A stretch of DNA of 64,000 nt from Isosphaeraceae bacterium (GTDB lineage Bacteria; Planctomycetota; Planctomycetia; Isosphaerales; Isosphaeraceae). The position numbers and the translations under genes are program-made. The DNA is taken from NCBI GenBank assembly GCA_031291845.1, contig JARLIH010000239.1:1-64000 (forward strand), in the 5' to 3' direction. Shown piece after piece: positions 25,917-34,971 of this stretch (the first letter of the stretch is position 1; each line of letters starts with the position of its first letter). Under the pieces are notes generated by a model that saw only the letters and a program-made list of their open reading frames with translations, did no database searches and was not told the origin of the DNA.

Positions 25917-26294
25917 GATCGACGCGCTCCGTTTTCGGATCGGGATCGCTCACGGACACCGAATGCAGGGGCAGTTACAGTGTCGAATCTCGCGCGTTCG
26001 TGAGGATCCACGTCATTCTATCAAGTCCGAGCGCGTTCGGGGCACGCCGATTTCGCGGAATTCGAGACTTCTCGCTGAGCCCTCCCACGACTGGCGGCTA
26101 CGGCTCAAACCGCTACGTAAGTAGGGCGTTGGGTGCTATGCCCACATCTTCGTGGGCACGCGCCCAACCGCCGACTCGCCCCGCGCCGCATTCCCGCGAA
26201 GACGTGGGCATGATACCCAGGACTCGGTTTCACATCGGTGTCCGGTGGCGATTGGCGAGCAGTGACCGAAATTCGACCGCCTTCGCTCCTCGCC
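25917..26294. other. Intergenic region with a large inverted repeat
   Basis: This 378-base gap between two minus-strand genes contains the inverted-repeat element 26130-26219. No convincing gene was found in the rest. Confidence 0.4.
26130..26219. repeat. Inverted repeat with TGCCCACATCTTCG arms
   Basis: Arms at 26130-26152 and 26197-26219 (cores ATGCCCACATCTTCG and CGAAGACGTGGGCAT) pair at 19 of 23 positions. The left arm also contains a small internal hairpin (GCCCAC...GTGGGC). Its sequence is distinct from the CCACAGATG and GTAGGGTGC families, although the layout is similar. Confidence 0.75.
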
Positions 26295-26852
26295 TTACAG
26301 CCACCCGAGCGCCGCCAGCGAGGCGAGGTGTTTACACGCGTGTCGATCGGAATCGGCCACCTCGAAGACCCACTCAGCGCAGTCGCACTGGCCCGATCCG
26401 TCCTGGAGGCGGCAAGCGAAGTAAGGACCGTCTTCCAGCGGAGGATGGAGCCGCGTCAAGCGCCACTGGACCGGAGCCAACGGCGTGCCGGCGACGCGAT
26501 GGGTGCGATAGGTCTGTCCGGCGATCGGGATGAGCACGACCGGATCGCGCTCATCGCCGCGGTCGAGCGTCAAATAGGTCAGCGGGAGTTCTTCGAGCGC
26601 CGCTTCGAGCGTCGCGCTGCCGTACTGGCCACGCAGGCGGTCCCAGGCGCGGCGGGCCTCGTCGCGTGCGTTGCGGAAGTACCAGGCGGTCGGGTGGAAT
26701 GGACCGTGCACGGCCTCGGCCGTCTCGAGGTCGGCCGCGGAGACATCCAGGATCATCCGGCCCCGCTGCGCCAGCTCGACCGTTTGCCGGAGCGGGTCCG
26801 ACGGGTCGCGGTCGCACAGCGGGACCCGCTTCCGTACGTGAGGCGCGGGCAT
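26295..26852 (-). CDS. SWIM zinc-finger protein
   Basis: From ATG 26852 (MPAPHVRKRVPLCDRDP) the product is 185 residues. The C-terminus has the CxCx(n)CxH SWIM-type pattern: CDCAEWVFEVADSDRHACKH (CDC at ~160, CKH at ~176). SWIM fingers bind DNA or protein in many bacterial proteins. The middle part shows no further domain. An 77-residue frame lies just upstream on the same strand and may form an operon with it. Confidence 0.72.
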   Translation of the reverse strand: MPAPHVRKRVPLCDRDPSDPLRQTVELAQRGRMILDVSAADLETAEAVHGPFHPTAWYFRNARDEARRAWDRLRGQYGSATLEAALEELPLTYLTLDRGDERDPVVLIPIAGQTYRTHRVAGTPLAPVQWRLTRLHPPLEDGPYFACRLQDGSGQCDCAEWVFEVADSDRHACKHLASLAALGWL

Positions 26853-26902
26853 CGTCGGCGCCGTTTCGGGGTACTCGGAATCGCGCTCGAGACCGGAACT
26901 GC

Positions 26903-27136
26903 TCAGCCCTCGGCCAGGGACGACAGGTGCATGTACCCCAGTGCGCCGGCCTCGCCGGCGAGCGGCTGTTGAGTCGCCTCGACCCGGTACGTCCGCCCGG
27001 ACCGCGACACCCGATCGCCCGGCGCCCACTTCGAGCCAGCCGCCCCGAGCAGGCAGATCTCGCGGACCGAGGGCGTGATCCCCCGCCGCCTTACCCCGAG
27101 TTTCCGCCGAATGGAACCGCGCAACAAGACTGACAT
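26903..27136 (-). CDS. Small protein of unknown function upstream of the SWIM gene
   Basis: From ATG 27136 (MSVLLRGSIRRKLGVRRRG) the product is 77 residues: basic at the N-terminus, then a short beta-rich stretch APGDRVSRSGRTYRVEATQQ that could be an SH3-like fold. It ends 50 bases before the SWIM gene. No family is recognised; confidence rests on strand continuity and codon pattern only. Confidence 0.5.
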   Translation of the reverse strand: MSVLLRGSIRRKLGVRRRGITPSVREICLLGAAGSKWAPGDRVSRSGRTYRVEATQQPLAGEAGALGYMHLSSLAEG

Positions 27137-27278
27137 GGCCGGCCACCTCCGTGCCACGCATGGTCCGACGCCTCCTTGCGCTCGTTGGGTTGCCTCCGTG
27201 CGTCTTCCTCTTGCAGACATTTCGTTCAGGAGTGTACCGAAGAATACAATCCGAGACAAGAGTTCAGAGCCGAGAGCG

Positions 27279-29165
27279 CTAGCGCCGGGGTTCTCGCGTC
27301 GGGTCGTGGGCGGTCGCGAAGGCCTCGAGCATGCCGGGGCGGCCATCAAGGATGCGTTCCAGGCCGAGCCGCGACTGCACGTAGGACGGTTGGGTTTCGA
27401 CTCCGGCGAGGATCACCAGGCGCTGGCCGGGGGGAAGCTTGAGGAGGTCGTCGGCCTGGGTGAGGTCGCGCTGGGGCAGGTGGGGCAGGGCGGATCGGAG
27501 GATGAACCGCAGGCGGCCGCCGGGCGCGAACGGTTCGCCGGCCGCACGGTCGGGGCTCACCACGGCGACGACGTCGAACGGACGCTTGCGGTTGTCGCGC
27601 AGGATCATCCGCCGCAAGTTGAGTAGCTCGGACGTCTCCCACTGCTGGCGCCGGACTTCGCCGAGGCCGATGACGACGGTGACACACAAGATCGACAGCA
27701 GGAACCCCCCCAGGACCCTCCGCTGCCGGTCGTCGCGCCGCCGCGCCCAGCGGTCGTGCCGGCGGGTCAGCAGCACCACGGCGATCAAGAGGTCGAGCGC
27801 CAGGTGGAGCCCCAAAGCGGTCCCGGCGTCGATGTGCATGCGCCAGAGGTCGCTCACGGCGTCGCGCAAGGTGGCACTCCCCCACCACGCGAGGGAGACG
27901 GCCGTCAACGGCGCGAGCCAGGTGAGCCGGCGCACCGAGACTTGCCGGCTGGCCAGTTGCGCGATCGCGTGCGCGGCCAGCAGGATCAGCGGCACCAGGA
28001 GGAACAGGTCAGAGAGTGCGCGGGGGCGGCCCGGCCAGACCACCGGCAACAGGGCCGCAACCGCGAACCAGAGTAGCCACAGCACCCCGCCGACCACCTC
28101 GCGATCGTCGTTCTCGTCGATCAAGGCCGCCCGGATCATCCCGACGGCCGCGAACAGCCCGAGCGGGAGCGTCGCGGGCGCGAGCTCGATGAGGCGCGTC
28201 AGCAAGCCCGGTGACGGACTTGCCTGCGAGTCCAGCGGGGCGAGCAGTCCGAGCACGAAGTCCCAACCGTACCGCGAGAACATCATGACGTGCCAGGGAC
28301 CTGCGATCGCCAGGCCGATGACCAGGGCCAAAGTCCCGGCCCGCAGGCTCGCGTTCGAGCGCCAGACGAGCGTCCAGGGGACGCGCTCGCCCGGTGGCGA
28401 GCCCGCCCGCAGGTAAGCCTGGTGGAAGAGGATGACCACCAGCGTCAACAGAGCGAACGCCCCAACCACCAGCAGCGAGAGCCCGAGCGCCACGCCTCCG
28501 AGCACGGCCCAGAGGAACGCACCCCCCCAGCCCCAGGCACGCGACGACTCGGCCACTGCGCGCCGGTGCGCGCCGTATGAGTAAAGGACCGTGAGCACGC
28601 CCGCCAGGGCCAGCGTGGCGGGCGTCGCCTGCTGCATCGGCACGAGCAAGGCCCGGCTGAACCCGGCGAGCCCCGCCGCGATCAGGCCCAGCCCTGGCCC
28701 CCGTGAGAGCCGGCCGAGCCAGTACACCAGGAGGACTACGAGCACCCCCGCGGCGTAGCTCGGCAGCACGGTCGCCAAGGGGTCGCGGTCCGTGCTGAGC
28801 GCCAGCCCGAGGGCCTCGAGCCAGGCGTAGAGCGGGGGCTGGTACGCAACCTGACGGAAGGCCCGGGCCTCGCGCGGAGGAACGAGCTCGGCCGTGGCCG
28901 GGACCTGGTCGAGCACCCGCCCTTCAAGTACCGCCAACCCGCGCAAACCCCACCACGGGCCGGGGGGCGTCAAGTCCCAGCTCGTCAGCGCGAAGAGGCC
29001 CGGCAGGACTGCCACCAGCACGACCAAGGGGAAAAACATCGCCGACCGGGGCGCTGGCCGCACCAGCGGCCGCGCCGTTGAGACCGAACTGTCCCAACGC
29101 CCACGCCCTTCGACTCGTTGCCGCCCCGCCAGTGCCGGCTCCATGCGCCTGCCCGCCCTCCTCAC
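27279..29165 (-). CDS. Multi-spanning membrane glycosyltransferase-like protein
   Basis: The 628-residue product has around a dozen hydrophobic helices, an extracytoplasmic acidic first loop and a soluble C-terminal domain of ~130 residues. The pattern is that of GT83/ArnT- or PMT-like (GT-C) enzymes that use lipid-linked sugars. After the first helix comes SWDLTPPGPWWGL, where GT-C enzymes place a catalytic Asp. QVAYQPPLYAWLEALGLAL is another family-like segment. The exact start is uncertain; ATG 29165 is the longest option, and an ATG before FFPLVVLV would be shorter. A role in envelope glycan assembly is inferred. Confidence 0.7.
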   Translation of the reverse strand: MRRAGRRMEPALAGRQRVEGRGRWDSSVSTARPLVRPAPRSAMFFPLVVLVAVLPGLFALTSWDLTPPGPWWGLRGLAVLEGRVLDQVPATAELVPPREARAFRQVAYQPPLYAWLEALGLALSTDRDPLATVLPSYAAGVLVVLLVYWLGRLSRGPGLGLIAAGLAGFSRALLVPMQQATPATLALAGVLTVLYSYGAHRRAVAESSRAWGWGGAFLWAVLGGVALGLSLLVVGAFALLTLVVILFHQAYLRAGSPPGERVPWTLVWRSNASLRAGTLALVIGLAIAGPWHVMMFSRYGWDFVLGLLAPLDSQASPSPGLLTRLIELAPATLPLGLFAAVGMIRAALIDENDDREVVGGVLWLLWFAVAALLPVVWPGRPRALSDLFLLVPLILLAAHAIAQLASRQVSVRRLTWLAPLTAVSLAWWGSATLRDAVSDLWRMHIDAGTALGLHLALDLLIAVVLLTRRHDRWARRRDDRQRRVLGGFLLSILCVTVVIGLGEVRRQQWETSELLNLRRMILRDNRKRPFDVVAVVSPDRAAGEPFAPGGRLRFILRSALPHLPQRDLTQADDLLKLPPGQRLVILAGVETQPSYVQSRLGLERILDGRPGMLEAFATAHDPTREPRR

Positions 29166-29288
29166 ACGGATCAGCCACCCGTGCCGAACGCCGGTCGGAC
29201 CTTACCATAAACCGGGAAATCCGGGGAGAGAAAGTTGACCGTGCCGCCCGACCACCCCGGCGGCACGTCCCTGCGGCTGGTCGACGGG

Positions 29289-29858
29289 TCAAGTCCCGTC
29301 AACAGCGAAGCCGAGCACCAACAACGCCACGCATACCCCGGCGCAGGCGTAGGCGATGCCCGGGCGGACTTCGGTCCGGGCCGGCCCCAGCCCAAAATGT
29401 CCGCCCTGTCCGTTCCAGAGCCAGAGACCTGCGGGAACGGCGACGGCGCCGAACGCCCCGAGCAGCCAGGTTGGAGCGCCGTGATGGAGCAACTCCTGGG
29501 CGTCGCCAACTGGAGCGAACGTGCCGCAGCCGATATAGGCTCCGTTCGCGACCAAGCAGAAGCCGGCGTAGAAACGCGGTACGAAGGCCCACGACACCCG
29601 GCCCGCGGCCGCGAGGCCCCAGAGCCCGAGCGGCAGCAGCACGCCGCCGAGCGGACCCGTGCACACGACGACCAGGGGCCACGGGTTACTTGCCAGGTCG
29701 GTCCGCGAGAGCGCGAGAGGGTACAGGACCACCCGCGCGATCGCTCCCCCCGTCACCAGCGCACCGAGTACGTGCCCGAGCTCGTGCGCTGCTTGCATCC
29801 CGAGCCAGGAGCCGAGGAGCGTCGAGGCGATCAAGATGAGCCGGTGTCGGTCTCGCAC
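29289..29858 (-). CDS. M50-like membrane metalloprotease candidate
   Basis: The 189-residue product has HELGH at ~26-30 within hydrophobic helix AAHELGHVLGALVTGG, as expected for site-2-protease-like (M50) enzymes in which zinc is bound by HExxH in a membrane helix. The usual second motif NPxDG is not present; a GDAQELLHHG segment may take that place. Five or so hydrophobic segments are visible. It is divergent from the MBL hydrolase gene, and its substrate is unknown. Confidence 0.65.
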   Translation of the reverse strand: MRDRHRLILIASTLLGSWLGMQAAHELGHVLGALVTGGAIARVVLYPLALSRTDLASNPWPLVVVCTGPLGGVLLPLGLWGLAAAGRVSWAFVPRFYAGFCLVANGAYIGCGTFAPVGDAQELLHHGAPTWLLGAFGAVAVPAGLWLWNGQGGHFGLGPARTEVRPGIAYACAGVCVALLVLGFAVDGT

Positions 29859-30002
29859 GAGGAAGTTCCTTTGGGATGCGTTGTACGGACCCTACAAGGC
29901 GTTCCGGATAAGTCAACCCGCGGCCCACCCTCCGCAGTTTCCCACTCGTGCGCTGCGCGGTAGCATGACCAAAAGATGTCACATCCTCCGAAGGGGGCCG
30001 CG

Positions 30003-30764
30003 ATGAGCGCCGTTTGCCTGATTCCGCTGGGCGTGGGGGAGGCATTCGCCGCGAGGCATTACACGACGTGCCTGGCCCTGGGGGTGGACGACGACTGGCT
30101 CCTGATCGAATGCCCCCATCCGATCCGCAAGATGTTGCGCGAGGCCACGACGGCGGCGGGCCGGCCGTTCGACCTCGACCGCGTGCGTGGCGTCGCCGTC
30201 AGCCACCTGCACGCCGACCACGCGTGCGGGCTGGAGGACTTTGGCTTTTACTCCTATTTCGCACTCGGCCGGCGCGCGACCGTGCTGGCCCACCCCGACG
30301 TCTCAGCGCGGCTGTGGGACGGGTTGCTCGCGGCCGGTATGGACACCACCCGAGTCGGGCCGGGCACGCCGCCGATCGCGCGGCGGCTCGACGACTACTT
30401 CGACGTGATCTCCTTGTGCAAAACCAGCCCCGTTGTCTTCGGGCCGTTCGCGGTCGAGTGCCGGCCGACGTTCCACCCGATCCCCACAACAGCGTTCCGC
30501 ATCCGGGTCGCCGGGCGGACCGTGGGCTTCAGCGCCGATACCGCGTTCGACCCGGCCCTGATCGATTGGCTCGACGCCGCGGACCTGATCGTTCATGAAG
30601 CGACGACGAACGATCTCACGGGCGTTCACACCCCCTACAGCCGGCTCGCCACGCTCCCCGAGTCGCTGCGCCGGAAGATGCGCTTGATCCACTACCCCGA
30701 TGGCTTCGAGGACGAGCCCCGAGCCATCGAACCGCTGCACCAAGGCCGGTGCTACGAAGTCTGA
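30003..30764 (+). CDS. MBL-fold metallo-hydrolase
   Basis: The 253-residue product from ATG 30003 (MSAVCLIPLGVGEAFAARHY) has the metallo-beta-lactamase metal site SHLHADHACGLEDF, a further His FHPIP, DTAFDPALIDWLDAAD with the bridging Asp, and HEATT near the end. The layout resembles RNase Z-type/PqqB-like hydrolases. Nine in-frame upstream codons are open but less likely. It converges with an ECF sigma gene; a CGGTTCG-CGA-CGAACCG hairpin at 30804-30820 lies in the 85-base gap. Confidence 0.82.
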   Translation: MSAVCLIPLGVGEAFAARHYTTCLALGVDDDWLLIECPHPIRKMLREATTAAGRPFDLDRVRGVAVSHLHADHACGLEDFGFYSYFALGRRATVLAHPDVSARLWDGLLAAGMDTTRVGPGTPPIARRLDDYFDVISLCKTSPVVFGPFAVECRPTFHPIPTTAFRIRVAGRTVGFSADTAFDPALIDWLDAADLIVHEATTNDLTGVHTPYSRLATLPESLRRKMRLIHYPDGFEDEPRAIEPLHQGRCYEV

Positions 30765-30803
30765 CCGGCCCCCAGCCCCGACGTCAAATGGCCTGGAACG
30801 GCG

Positions 30804-30820
30804 CGGTTCGCGACGAACCG
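30804..30820. terminator. Hairpin between convergent MBL and ECF genes
   Basis: CGGTTCG-CGA-CGAACCG is a perfect 7-base stem with a 3-base loop in the gap between two stop codons. No T-tract is seen; it is a candidate bidirectional terminator. Confidence 0.35.
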
Positions 30821-30849
30821 GGTGCGCGCGCGCTCGACCGGCCGGCGGG

Positions 30850-31434
30850 TCAGCCGAGTTCGCGGCGGATGGAATCGAAAATCCGGCGCACCGTCCGTTC
30901 GTGCAGGTTCACGCGCAGTCCGATTTGCTCAAACGTCAGCCCCGCCTGCCGGAGGTCCAGAATCTGAGCGGCGAGCGGGTCGCGGCCCTCGAACAGCCGG
31001 GCGATCTGGTCCTGGGTCTGCGCGTTCTCCGCCGGAGAAGGGGCCAACGAAGGCAGCTCCCGCGGCACCTCGCGGTCCCCTTGGCGAACGTACAAGGGCT
31101 CCTTCCGCCCCAGGTTGTACTTGTGCGTCTTCGTCTGGCGGCGGTGCTCCTCCTTGATCTTGTTCTTTGCCGTCCCTTTCAAGTAAGTGCGCAAGTTGTG
31201 GACGTCGTGGAACCACGCGGGATCCTCGCGCAGCTTCCGTAGGAAGCTCTGCCAAACATCCTGCACGAAATCCATCGAATCGAACTGCGACCGCAGTTCC
31301 GCCGGTAGTCGAACGCGCACCATCAGGCGAATTTCCCGCTCCAACCCCCGCAACGAGCGGATCGCCTCTTCATCCCCCGCCTGTGCGCGGGACAGAAGGC
31401 CGGACAGGTCCTCCAGGCCCTGATTCTCATCCAT
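30850..31434 (-). CDS. Planctomycetal ECF-like sigma factor
   Basis: The 194-residue product shows region 2-like DSMDFVQDVWQSFLRKLRED and region 4-like LAAQILDLRQAGLTFEQIGL, RVNLHERTVRRIFDSIRREL. The pattern is that of the ECF sigma factors expanded in planctomycetes. No anti-sigma gene adjoins it. The long AT-rich gap upstream separates it from a divergent matrixin gene, so the two may share regulation. Confidence 0.85.
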   Translation of the reverse strand: MDENQGLEDLSGLLSRAQAGDEEAIRSLRGLEREIRLMVRVRLPAELRSQFDSMDFVQDVWQSFLRKLREDPAWFHDVHNLRTYLKGTAKNKIKEEHRRQTKTHKYNLGRKEPLYVRQGDREVPRELPSLAPSPAENAQTQDQIARLFEGRDPLAAQILDLRQAGLTFEQIGLRVNLHERTVRRIFDSIRRELG

Positions 31435-31950
31435 GGCCCTGACTCTCCCGACCGCATAGTCATAACTTTTCCGCCCAATCTCCCCACACCATCATATTAG
31501 GGCGTTCCCACGAGCGGGATAGGAAGTCAAAAAAAATTAACAGCGAGTATTGAGTGGCCGCAAACAAAGGCCGGTGTAGTGCCTTCAAAAGCGGCGGCCG
31601 AGATGAGTCTGCTTTGATAATGGATCGACACTTTTTTAGTAAACCTACATGGGTTTCCCGTAATTTTTTCTGCCCGGTTTTGGCCCGCAATTGCAACCTA
31701 ACTACGAACCGTTTCCGTATAGACGATTGCGACCCGGCATCGCCCGTACGCACTGGGGGGCCGGGACCAACGGGATCGCGGGGGGAGATGTGCCGCGCGA
31801 TGGAGCGTTGCTGCGGGCTGGTCGAAGGACCCCGCGAGGATTTGAGGTGAGTGTCTCAAGGACCGGCTCCAAGTGAGGGGCTGGGAAACGACCGTTCGCG
31901 GTCCGAGACCATCGAACCCAAGCGTGTTCGACGCACCAAGGAGTTCTCTG
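31435..31950. promoter_or_regulatory. AT-rich divergent intergenic region
   Basis: About 516 bases lie between a minus-strand ECF sigma gene and a plus-strand matrixin gene. The stretch 31470-31730 is markedly AT-rich relative to its surroundings (for example AAAAAAAATTAAC near 31530, TTTTTTAGTAAACC near 31635). A 97-codon minus-strand frame in it looks accidental. It most likely carries promoters for both genes. Confidence 0.5.
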
Positions 31951-33189
31951 ATGTTTGGCAGTTTCAAGCGGTCCCGGGACACGGTTCGTCCCCTGCGCGC
32001 CAGGTCGGCGCGGCCCCTTGTCGAGGGGTTGGAAGACCGTTTTCTACTTTACGCGGCGACCGGCGACGTCTGGACGTATCCCATCCGGGTCACCTACAGC
32101 TTCATGCCGGATGGCACGAGCATTGGCGGGGTTTCGAGCAACCTGTTCTCGACGCTCAACGCTTACTCCTCCACGGCGACCTGGGAGGGTCTTTTCGCGA
32201 AGGCCGCAGCCTCCTGGGAGAACGTCGCCAATGTCAACCTGGTGCAGGTCTCGGACGACGGCTCGCCGTCCGACTCCGGCAGCTATCAACAGGGTGCGCC
32301 GAACTTCGGCGACATCCGCATCGGCGCCATGCCGCTCGCGGGCGGTTTGCTCGCGGAAACCTTCATGCCCCCGCAGGCCAACGGCGGTTCGGACGCCGGC
32401 GACATCATTCTCAACTCCAACGTCAACTGGTCTCCCAGCACTGGCTACGACCTGCTGACCGTGGCGTTGCATGAATTGGGCCACACGATGAGCCTGGGTG
32501 AATCGTCGGTCACCACCGCCGTGATGTACCAGTATTACGAAGGCGTCCGGCAGACGCTGACGTCCGACGACATCGCGGGCGTCGACTCGGCTTTCGGCGC
32601 GCGCGTGGCGGGAACGAACACCAGCTACACGACCGCGACTCCCGTCACGTTCAATGGTGCCGACCAGGCGGTCGTCACCGGCGTGCAGGTCGCCTCGGCG
32701 ACCAATCAGAACTGGTACTCCGTCGTGGTGCCGTCAGGGACGAGCGGGACCTTGTCGGTCACGATGCAGTCGAGCAATCTCAGCTCTCTGGAGCCGCGCC
32801 TGACCCTTTACAACTCAGCCCTGCAGGGGCTCGCGCAGGCCTCGGCGACGACGTACGGTGGGACCGTGACGGTCACGTTGACCGGAGTCACGGCCGGCCA
32901 GACGTATTATGTTCGCGCAACCGCGAACACGAGCGGCGTGGGGAGCGCGGGGGCGTATGGCTTGAACGTCAACGCCGGCACGGGCACGATGGCGGCGATC
33001 GCCCCGCCGAATACGGCCGTCACAATCCAGCTGGACCAGAGCGCCGGCATGCAAAACATGAACACGAAAGGTTCTCTCAGCCACCCCGTTGGGCTCGTTC
33101 CGGTCGACTACGTGGAGCACGGCCACACGAGTGCTCGCGGCCACAAGCTGGCGCCCAGCGGCCGTGCCCTGCACCACGCTGATCGCTAA
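31951..33189 (+). CDS. Secreted matrixin-like metalloprotease with LEPR-XLL-type leader
   Basis: The 412-residue product (ATG 31951, AAGGAG seven bases upstream) begins with a basic segment and RPLVEGLEDRFLLYA, which resembles the LEPR-XLL export/localisation motif of planctomycetal extracellular proteins. The catalytic domain has HELGHTMSLGES and the Met-turn TAVMYQYYEG. Compared with the matrixin signature HExxHxxGxxH, the eighth residue is S and the third zinc ligand is E. A beta-sandwich C-terminal part with NWYSVVVPSGTSGTLSVTM looks like a pre-peptidase C-terminal domain. It is probably secreted or surface-bound. Confidence 0.85.
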   Translation: MFGSFKRSRDTVRPLRARSARPLVEGLEDRFLLYAATGDVWTYPIRVTYSFMPDGTSIGGVSSNLFSTLNAYSSTATWEGLFAKAAASWENVANVNLVQVSDDGSPSDSGSYQQGAPNFGDIRIGAMPLAGGLLAETFMPPQANGGSDAGDIILNSNVNWSPSTGYDLLTVALHELGHTMSLGESSVTTAVMYQYYEGVRQTLTSDDIAGVDSAFGARVAGTNTSYTTATPVTFNGADQAVVTGVQVASATNQNWYSVVVPSGTSGTLSVTMQSSNLSSLEPRLTLYNSALQGLAQASATTYGGTVTVTLTGVTAGQTYYVRATANTSGVGSAGAYGLNVNAGTGTMAAIAPPNTAVTIQLDQSAGMQNMNTKGSLSHPVGLVPVDYVEHGHTSARGHKLAPSGRALHHADR

Positions 33190-33260
33190 TCCATCCCACC
33201 CGGGAGGTCGTACAGCGCGAGGGTCGGCAGCGCAGGACGCGCCGCCGGCCTTCATTTCAT

Positions 33261-34715
33261 TCACTGGGCGGGCGGACCGCCGTACGGATAGCGGTCGAAC
33301 CGGTCGTCGGACGGATCCGTGCGAGGGTCGGCGGTGTCGCGCATCCAGCGCTCGAGTCGGGCACGGAGCGCAGCCCGATCCGCGGCATAGCGCTCGTCCC
33401 CGGCCACGTTCTTGACCTCGTGCGGGTCGTGTTCGAGGTCGTAGAGTTCTTCCTCCGGACGTTGCTCGAAGCCGAGGCGGAAAGACGGGGCGAACGCCGG
33501 CTCATCGCGCCGGTCGAGGATCAGGTCCTTGGTCGGCGAGGGGTCACAATCACCAAAGGGCCCGACCGACTTCCACATCTCGGGGTCACCTGCGGGCCAG
33601 CGGTCCGGGCGGAAGTTCCGAATGTAAAGGAAGCGCGCGGTCCGGACGGCTCGGCTCGGGTAGCCGAGGTCGCCCCGGCGAACGTTCGCATGCCGTTCGC
33701 GCTCGAGGAAGACCGCGTCGCGCGGCGCCTGACGCGCGTCCACGGACGCCGGAGCGATGAGGGCCCCCAGCAGGCTGCCCCCGGTCATCGCGGGGAGGGG
33801 CTTCACGCCCGCTGCCTCCAGAAACGTGGGAGCGAGGTCCGCCAGGCTGACGAACCCGCCGAACCGCTTTCCTCCCTTGACCTTTGCCGGCCAGCGGATC
33901 ACGAGCGGCATGTGGGTCCCCGCGTCATACAGGTTCGCCTTACAGCGCGGGAAAGGCATCCCGTTATCGCTGGTAACGACCACGATCGTGTTCTCGGCCA
34001 GGCCCTCGCGGTCTAGCCGTTCCAGGATCGTCCCCACCGCGCGGTCGAATCGTTCCACCTCGAAATAGTAGTCGAGCATGTCGGCGCGAACCTCGGGCGT
34101 GTCCGGCCAGTAGGGAGGCATGGCGACAGCCTCGGGCTTCATGCCGGACTTCGCGCCGGTGTCCCGGTCGTAGGGACGGTGGGGATCGGTGCTGCCGTAC
34201 CAGTAACAGAAGGGCTTCCCTTTCGGCACTTTGCCGAGGAACCGGGCAAAGTCGGGGACGTTCGGGCCGGCGGGGTTGCGGCTGCGGCCGCTCCCCTCGA
34301 GGGTCCCCGGTCCCCATCCCTTGCCGGTCAGGCCGACGGCGTATCCGGCCTCTTCGAGCAAGTCAGGGTAGCAGGCGAACTTGCCGGGCAGCAGGCTCCA
34401 GAGGTTCCCGCCATTTTCGAGCCGGTGTACGGCCTGTCCCGTGAGGAGCGCGCCTCGTGACGGCGTGCACGAGGGAGACGCGCAATACGCGCGCTCGAAC
34501 AGCACGCCCTCGCGCGCCAGGCGGTCGAAGTAAGGCGTCTTGACCACCTTGTCGCCTAACGCGCCGGCGTGTGGCCACGACCAGTCGTCGGCGATCGCCA
34601 CGACGATGTTCGGGCGGTCATCCGCCCCGGTGCAGGAGGCCAGCCCCACCCACGCCAAAAAGAACAGGATCGCAGCTCGCGGCATACCGGCGCACCTCGG
34701 GGGGTTGGATTTCAT
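33261..34715 (-). CDS. Exported sulfatase
   Basis: The 484-residue product has an N-terminal signal region (AAILFFLAWVGLASC, possibly a lipobox LASC). The sulfatase metal site is DDRPNIVVAIADDWSW, and CTPSR at ~83 gives the Cys converted to formylglycine. TSDNGMPFPRCKANLYD is a further active-site region. Planctomycetes encode many sulfatases for sulfated polysaccharides such as fucoidan or carrageenan; the substrate here is not known. A formylglycine-generating enzyme must be encoded elsewhere. Confidence 0.92.
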   Translation of the reverse strand: MKSNPPRCAGMPRAAILFFLAWVGLASCTGADDRPNIVVAIADDWSWPHAGALGDKVVKTPYFDRLAREGVLFERAYCASPSCTPSRGALLTGQAVHRLENGGNLWSLLPGKFACYPDLLEEAGYAVGLTGKGWGPGTLEGSGRSRNPAGPNVPDFARFLGKVPKGKPFCYWYGSTDPHRPYDRDTGAKSGMKPEAVAMPPYWPDTPEVRADMLDYYFEVERFDRAVGTILERLDREGLAENTIVVVTSDNGMPFPRCKANLYDAGTHMPLVIRWPAKVKGGKRFGGFVSLADLAPTFLEAAGVKPLPAMTGGSLLGALIAPASVDARQAPRDAVFLERERHANVRRGDLGYPSRAVRTARFLYIRNFRPDRWPAGDPEMWKSVGPFGDCDPSPTKDLILDRRDEPAFAPSFRLGFEQRPEEELYDLEHDPHEVKNVAGDERYAADRAALRARLERWMRDTADPRTDPSDDRFDRYPYGGPPAQ

Positions 34716-34971
34716 TTCGGAATCGGCGTAGTGTTTCGCGCCGGGCGCACCGAAGCAAGGCGCTCGGGACGAAGATCAACGGCGAGCCGAGGACGATGCC
34801 AGGGAGGTGAGTCGGAGCGCTCGTGCCATCCTCAATCCCCGCGCATTCCAGCGCCAAGGCCCGGGCGTGCGCCTGTTCGACTTGCGGTTCTCGCCGCCGT
34901 GTGTTCCATTTGAGATGCCCGGTCGAGTATGATGATTGCGTAAAGTTCGGAGCAGAGTAGGATTTGTGTCA

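Noticed and set aside
31460-31753. A 97-codon minus-strand frame in the AT-rich gap
   Set aside because: No Shine-Dalgarno site, no family and a composition explained by the AT-rich DNA.
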